NCBI RefSeq assembly: GCF_009708005.2
Contig: NZ_CP052757.1
Location: 4,278,001-4,342,000, forward strand
Length of the DNA stretch: 64,000 bases
Origin: Cellulosimicrobium protaetiae
Lineage (GTDB): Bacteria; Actinomycetota; Actinomycetes; Actinomycetales; Cellulomonadaceae
Direction: 5' to 3'
Below, one piece after another: positions 59,880 through 64,000 of the stretch (positions are counted from its first letter, which is position 1; each line of letters starts with the position of its first letter). The notes beneath the pieces were generated by a model that was given only the letters and a program-made list of their open reading frames with translations, searched no databases and had not been told where the DNA came from. The translations under genes and the position numbers were made by a program.

Positions 59880-60870
59880 TGGCGCGCGCCCTCGGGTCGA
59901 TGAAGCCGTAGATGATGTCCATGAGGAAGTTCGCGGCGAGCACGGCGAGCGTGATCACGAGGAACGTGCCCTGCATGAGCGCGAAGTCGCTCGCCTGGAC
60001 GGCGTTGAACAGCAGCTTGCCCAGACCCGGGTAGCTGAAGACCTGCTCCATGACCACCGAACCGGCCACGACGAACCCGAGCGCGACGCCGAACCCGGCG
60101 AAGGAGGGGAGCGCGGCGTTGCGCGTCGCGTAGGTGAGGGCGACGCGCATGCGCCGCAGGCCCTTCGCCTCGGCCGTCGTGACGTAGTCCTCCGAGAGCG
60201 TGGACACCATCATGTTGCGCATCCCGAGCAGCCAGCCGCCCACGGACGAGAGCACGATCGTCAGCGCGGGCAGGAACCCGTGGTAGATCACGCTGCCGAC
60301 GAACGCCCACGACCACTCCGGGCCGTTGTCGAAGCCGAAGATGTCGTAGCTGCCGATCCGCGGGAACCACCCGGTCGTCACCGAGAAGACCGAGACGAGG
60401 ATCAGGGCGAGCCAGAAGTAGGGCACCGCCTGGAGGAGCGTCGACGCGGGGATGATGCTGTCCACCCACGTGCCGCGCTTCCAGCCGGCCCACGCCCCCA
60501 GCCCGACACCCAGGACGAACGAGATGATCGTCGCAAGTCCCACGAGCCCGACCGTCCAGGGGAGGGCCTGGCCGATCAGCTCGGTGACGGGCTGGGGGTA
60601 GTAGGTGATGGAGATCCCGAGATCTCCCTGGAACAGGCGCCCCCAGTAGGCCACGTACTGGTCCCACAGGGAGGCGTCGTCGTCCGCGCCGAAGAGGAGG
60701 TCGATGCTGTTCTGCATCTGGGGCGTCAGCTCGCCGCCCCTGCGCATCAGCTTGTCGATGAAGATCTGCCGGGGGTCGCCCGGCATGAGCTTCGGGATGA
60801 GGAAGTTCAGCGAGACCGCTGCCCAGAGGGTGATCACGTAGAACGTGATCCGCCGGACGTAGTACCTCAT
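59872..60870 (-). CDS. Peptide-type ABC transporter permease (DppB-like)
   Basis: A 332-residue permease with six helices. The start MRYYVRRITFYVITLWAAVSLNFLIPKLMPGDP is characteristic of DppB-type subunits. The coupling loop is EDYVTTAEAKGLRRMRVALTYATRNAALP, and GFGVALGFVVAGSVVMEQVFSYPGLGKLLFNAV is the conserved C-terminal region. It lies 46 bases after the binding-protein gene and overlaps the partner permease. Substrate class (peptide, oligosaccharide or metal chelate) is not decided by the permease. Confidence 0.93.
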   Translation of the reverse strand: MRYYVRRITFYVITLWAAVSLNFLIPKLMPGDPRQIFIDKLMRRGGELTPQMQNSIDLLFGADDDASLWDQYVAYWGRLFQGDLGISITYYPQPVTELIGQALPWTVGLVGLATIISFVLGVGLGAWAGWKRGTWVDSIIPASTLLQAVPYFWLALILVSVFSVTTGWFPRIGSYDIFGFDNGPEWSWAFVGSVIYHGFLPALTIVLSSVGGWLLGMRNMMVSTLSEDYVTTAEAKGLRRMRVALTYATRNAALPSFAGFGVALGFVVAGSVVMEQVFSYPGLGKLLFNAVQASDFALMQGTFLVITLAVLAANFLMDIIYGFIDPRARANV

Positions 60871-60916
60871 GTTGCGTGCCTCTCGTTCCCTGTTCCTCCT
60901 CCTCGGCGCGGTCGCA

Positions 60917-62599
60917 TCAGCTCGCGGGCTCGAGCTTCGAGAGCACGATGCCGAGCGAGACGGTGTCCCACGACGGCGGGAACGCGTACAGGTCGTCCTC
61001 CGTCGGCCAGCCCGTGAAGTCCTTCGTGTCCACGAAGGTCTGGGAGGCGTTCACCACGACCGGGATGTAGGGCAGGTCACGGGCGATCTCGGTCTGGATG
61101 ATCGCGTACTGCTCCTTCTTGGCGTCCTCGTCGTTCGTCGCCGCGGCCGCCTCGACGGCCGCGTCGACGGTCGGGTTGGTGTAGCGCGGGTAGTTGAAGA
61201 GACCCGACTCCATGACCTCGCCGACCGGGCGGGTGTAGTCGGTCGTCATCCACTGGCGGTAGATGCTGAACGGGTCGTCGAGCACCGGACCCGTGATGCC
61301 GCCGACCATGAGCTGGTAGGTGCCGGCCGCGCGCGCGTCCGACATCTCCTGCTGCGTGACCTTGTTGTGGACGATCGAGATGCCCGCGGCCTTGGCCTGC
61401 TCGACCAGCAGGTCGCCGACCGCGTTGTAGTCGTTCCAGCCGTCGACCGTGACGAGGGCCATCTCGACCTTCTGGCCGTCCTTCTCGTAGATGCCGTCCG
61501 CACCCTTGGTGTAGCCGGCCTCCTCGAGGACCTTCGACGCCGCCGCGGCGTCGGCCGTCTGCGGGCTCTCGGCCTCGACGTCGGGCGAGATCCAGCGGTC
61601 GTCACGGCCGAGCAGGGCGAAGGTCGGGGACGCCGTCGCGGAGAGCCCGGCGAACGCCTTCTCGTTGATCTCGGTGCGGTCCATGGCGAGGTCGATCGCC
61701 TGGCGCACGGCGACGTCGGTCTGCGGACCGGTGCAGCCGAGGTCGACCGAGACGCAGGTGTAGATCGTCGTCGGGTTCTGCGGCGTGTTGAGCATGCTCA
61801 GTCGACCGTCGGCGGTGATGCGCTCGGGGTCGGCGACGAACATCGCGGTCCAGTCGACCTTGCCCGTCGTCATCAGGTCCTCGGCGCTCTGGTTCGCGTC
61901 GATACCGAGGTAGCGGACCTTCTTGACCTTGGGGGCGCCGCCCCAGTAGTCCTCGTTGGCGACGAGGGTGTAGGCGGCGTCGGTCACCGTGTCGGCCTTG
62001 TAGGGGCCGGTGCCGACCGGGTTCTCGTTCGCGAAGGTGACCAGGTCGTCGACCTCGGAGAAGATGTGCTCGGGCACGACGAGCGCGGTCCCGATGAGCT
62101 GTGCCTCGGAGGTGAACTGCGGCGAGTTGAACGTCCACTTCACCGTGTACGGGTCGACGGCCTCGACCGAGACGATGAAGTCGCGCTTCGCGGCCTCGTT
62201 GGTCTGGGAGAACACGACGTCGTCGGCGTCGAACGCCTCGCCGTCGGTCCACTTGACGCCCTCGCGGAGCTTCACGGTGAGCTCGAGCCCGTCCTCGGTC
62301 CACTCGAACGACTCGCCCAGGCGGGGCTCGGGGTCGCTGGCCTGCGCCTTGTTGTAGTAGAAGAGCGGCTCGTAGATCGCGCCGTTCGCGGCGTGGAGCG
62401 GGTTGGGGAAGTACGGGTTGAAGTTCGCGACGATCGGCGTCTGCGTACCGGCCCACACGTTGAGCGTGCGCCCACCGTCCGCGGTCTCCTCGCCCTCGCC
62501 GTTCCCGGAGCCGGAGCAGCCCGTCGCCATGAGGGTCACGCCGGTCACGAGCGCAACCGCCGTGAGCAGACGCTTGCGCGCCCTGCTTCGAATCATCAT
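60917..62599 (-). CDS. Family-5 ABC transporter substrate-binding lipoprotein
   Basis: A 560-residue lipoprotein (lipobox MATGC, Cys28). The mature part has the SBP_bac_5 layout: NFNPYFPNPLHAANGAIYEPLFYYN, LRLGESFEW-like segment, LTVKLREGVKWTDGEAFDADDVVFS and a C-terminal half with YAIIQTEIARDLPYIPVVVN. Peptides and oligosaccharides are the common ligands; NLFNPYFPN-type openings are also seen in members that bind cello- or xylo-oligosaccharides. ATG 62599, with AAAGGACC upstream, is chosen, with ATG 62596 as alternative. It heads the five-gene operon; two AT-rich dyads lie 68-123 bases upstream. Confidence 0.92.
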   Translation of the reverse strand: MMIRSRARKRLLTAVALVTGVTLMATGCSGSGNGEGEETADGGRTLNVWAGTQTPIVANFNPYFPNPLHAANGAIYEPLFYYNKAQASDPEPRLGESFEWTEDGLELTVKLREGVKWTDGEAFDADDVVFSQTNEAAKRDFIVSVEAVDPYTVKWTFNSPQFTSEAQLIGTALVVPEHIFSEVDDLVTFANENPVGTGPYKADTVTDAAYTLVANEDYWGGAPKVKKVRYLGIDANQSAEDLMTTGKVDWTAMFVADPERITADGRLSMLNTPQNPTTIYTCVSVDLGCTGPQTDVAVRQAIDLAMDRTEINEKAFAGLSATASPTFALLGRDDRWISPDVEAESPQTADAAAASKVLEEAGYTKGADGIYEKDGQKVEMALVTVDGWNDYNAVGDLLVEQAKAAGISIVHNKVTQQEMSDARAAGTYQLMVGGITGPVLDDPFSIYRQWMTTDYTRPVGEVMESGLFNYPRYTNPTVDAAVEAAAATNDEDAKKEQYAIIQTEIARDLPYIPVVVNASQTFVDTKDFTGWPTEDDLYAFPPSWDTVSLGIVLSKLEPAS

Positions 62600-62666
62600 C
62601 GGTCCTTTCGCATGGACGACGCGTCCTCGCGTCGTTCGTCGTGGCGCCCGGAGGCGTGTGGCAGGA

Positions 62667-62722
62667 ACACTAACTAACCCGGGAGCCGCCGCCGACGAAT
62701 ACAACAGGAAAGTTACCTAACT
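62667..62722. promoter_or_regulatory. AT-rich dyads upstream of the ABC importer operon
   Basis: AGTTACCTAACT at 62711-62722 is a dyad with 5-base arms AGTTA/TAACT. CACTAACTAACCC at 62668-62680 carries the related TTAGTTAG on the minus strand. They lie 70-123 bases upstream of the binding-protein start in a region much richer in A/T than its surroundings, where the promoter should be. A repressor site is likely; the family of the regulator is unknown. Confidence 0.5.
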
Positions 62723-62799
62723 GAGACATCCCGCACCGACACGGCTCGAGACGACGACGGCCGGCCCCCGCCGTGGCGGGGACCGACCGGTCCGCGAGG

Positions 62800-62823
62800 G
62801 CGACGCGCGCGTCGGCGCGTCGC
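62800..62823 (-). terminator. Terminator after cutC
   Basis: Arms GCGACGCGC (62800-62808) and GCGCGTCGC (62815-62823) are exact complements around GCGTCG, 16 bases past the cutC stop on the minus strand. A second short pair CCCCGCC/GGCGGGG lies at 62766-62781. Confidence 0.6.
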
Positions 62824-62838
62824 CGTGTCGGTGCGGCG

Positions 62839-63639
62839 TCAGCGCACGGCGTCGAGCGCCGCGCGGGCAGCCCGCGCGACGTCGGGGTCCGTGACCTCGT
62901 AGCCGGCGTCGCCCCCGCCGCCCGGCCCCGCGTCGTCGGCGACGACGCGCTTCGCGGACAGGTGCACGGCGTCGACCCCCGCGGCGACGAGCGCGCCGAC
63001 GTCCTGCGGACGCACGCCCCCGCCCGCCATGATCTGGAGCCGGCCGCCGAGCGGCCCGCGGGCGTGCGCGGCCATGACACCCAGACGGCCGACGCCGTCG
63101 ATGCTGCGCGGTGCGCCACCCGACGTCAGGACGCGGACGGCGCCTGCGGACGCGAGCGCGTCGAGCGCCGCGACCGGGTCAGCCACGACGTCGACCGCGC
63201 GGTGGAACGTGACCTCGCGTCCGTCCGCGGCCTCGACGAGGGCCGCGAGGGCGGCGACGTCGACGAGGCCCTCCGGGGTCAGCACCCCGACCACGACGCC
63301 CGCCGCGCCCGCCTCGACGGCGGCGCGGACGTCGCGCACCTGGACGTCGAGGTCGTCGGGGCCGAGGACGAATCCCCCGGGTCGCGGACGCACGAGGACG
63401 TGTACCTCGACCGGGGTGGAGCCGTCGGCCGCGACGGACCGCGCCGTGGCCACGGCGGCCTCGACGAGACCTGCGCTCGGCGTGAGGCCGCCCGTCGCGC
63501 CCAGGCCGACGCACAGCTCGACCCGGCGGGCGCCCACGCCGGCCGCGACCCGGACGCCGTCCGGGTCCTGCACGGCGAGCTCGAGCAGGACGTCGCGGCC
63601 CGCGCGCGGCGCGGTGCCCTCGGGGTCGGTGGTCGTCAC
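62839..63639 (-). CDS. cutC: CutC family protein
   Basis: A 266-residue TIM-barrel protein. LELAVQDPDGVRVAAGVGARRVELCVGLGATGGLTPS is the CutC N-terminal signature, EVHVLVRPRPGGFV and FHRAVDVV follow, and the C-terminal GGRLQIMAGGGVRPQDVGAL is also typical. CutC was named for copper tolerance in E. coli, but its biochemical role is uncertain. It begins at 63639, is transcribed alone and ends at a hairpin (62800-62823). Confidence 0.92.
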   Translation of the reverse strand: MTTTDPEGTAPRAGRDVLLELAVQDPDGVRVAAGVGARRVELCVGLGATGGLTPSAGLVEAAVATARSVAADGSTPVEVHVLVRPRPGGFVLGPDDLDVQVRDVRAAVEAGAAGVVVGVLTPEGLVDVAALAALVEAADGREVTFHRAVDVVADPVAALDALASAGAVRVLTSGGAPRSIDGVGRLGVMAAHARGPLGGRLQIMAGGGVRPQDVGALVAAGVDAVHLSAKRVVADDAGPGGGGDAGYEVTDPDVARAARAALDAVR

Positions 63640-63720
63640 AGCGTTCTCCCGTCGTCCGGTCCGGCGGCCGTCGCGTCGCGCGTCAGCACGACGGCGGCCG
63701 TCGGCCAGGGTAGACGACGG

Positions 63721-64000
<280 letters not shown>

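Noticed and set aside
62701-62722. DtxR/IdeR iron box at the importer operon
   Set aside because: AGTTACCTAACT shares only part of the 19-base TTAGGTTAG-type consensus and lacks the second half.

Overview
The window is a very GC-rich, gene-dense chromosomal segment from an actinobacterium. Several genes fit a Cellulosimicrobium/Cellulomonas-like member of the Micrococcales: a secreted GH64 beta-1,3-glucanase with a ricin-type binding domain, CelR-like operators, a C50-carotenoid operon (crtB-crtI-crtYe-crtYf-crtEb), a BldC regulator, DUF3073 and DUF3618 proteins and an LAxTG-type cell-wall-anchored protein. The genus is inferred; no rRNA is present. I saw no CRISPR array, transposase, integrase or phage cluster.

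Layout. 1-9.1 kb: a MarR regulator with an operator-covered promoter drives a DHA2-type drug efflux pump. Next come a translationally coupled minus-strand pair (PIG-L-type deacetylase lipoprotein, then HGSNAT-like membrane acetyltransferase), a second MarR with a DUF2809 protein, msrB, a long perfect hairpin, a DEAD-box RNA helicase and an M50-like membrane protease. 9.1-16.6 kb: a lipoprotein, a cysteine-free HesB-fold protein, tRNA-Lys, small DUF proteins, the GH64 glucanase with two CelR-like sites, rlmC, a DinB protein, a flavin-reductase-like protein and an ASCH-like protein next to a five-unit 21-bp tandem repeat. 16.6-29.7 kb: a nucleotidyltransferase-like/methyltransferase fusion, 2,3-butanediol dehydrogenase, GDPD, a PfkB kinase, SurE, an MscS channel with a Gly/Asp repeat tail, a ThrE-type exporter and an M15 peptidase with a long low-complexity linker.

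29.7-43.4 kb: the carotenoid operon, in which all four internal junctions are GTGA stop-start overlaps, then galE, an ArsR/CDF metal-efflux pair with a dyad operator, a zinc-peptidase-like protein, tRNA-Glu/Asp/Phe, a holin-like/DUF3618 pair, bldC, DUF3073, purF-purM and an LAxTG-anchored surface protein. 43.7-64 kb: a complete sulfate ABC transporter operon (sbp-cysT-cysW-cysA), two membrane proteins, a 1601-residue secreted nuclease/5'-nucleotidase fusion, a sterol-carrier-like protein, an RNB ribonuclease, a complete family-5 peptide-type ABC importer operon, cutC and the 3' end of gdhA, cut by the window edge.

Themes: polymer and nucleotide scavenging (glucanase, nuclease/5'-nucleotidase, SurE, GDPD, peptide and sulfate importers), envelope modification (PIG-L/HGSNAT pair, M15 peptidase, sortase substrate, C50 carotenoids) and efflux with local one-component regulators. 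The least explained items are the PIG-L/HGSNAT pair, the nucleotidyltransferase-methyltransferase fusion, the 25-bp AT-containing hairpin at 6.4 kb, the nested palindrome present at 10.4 and 55.1 kb, and the 21-bp tandem repeat that is open as heptapeptides.
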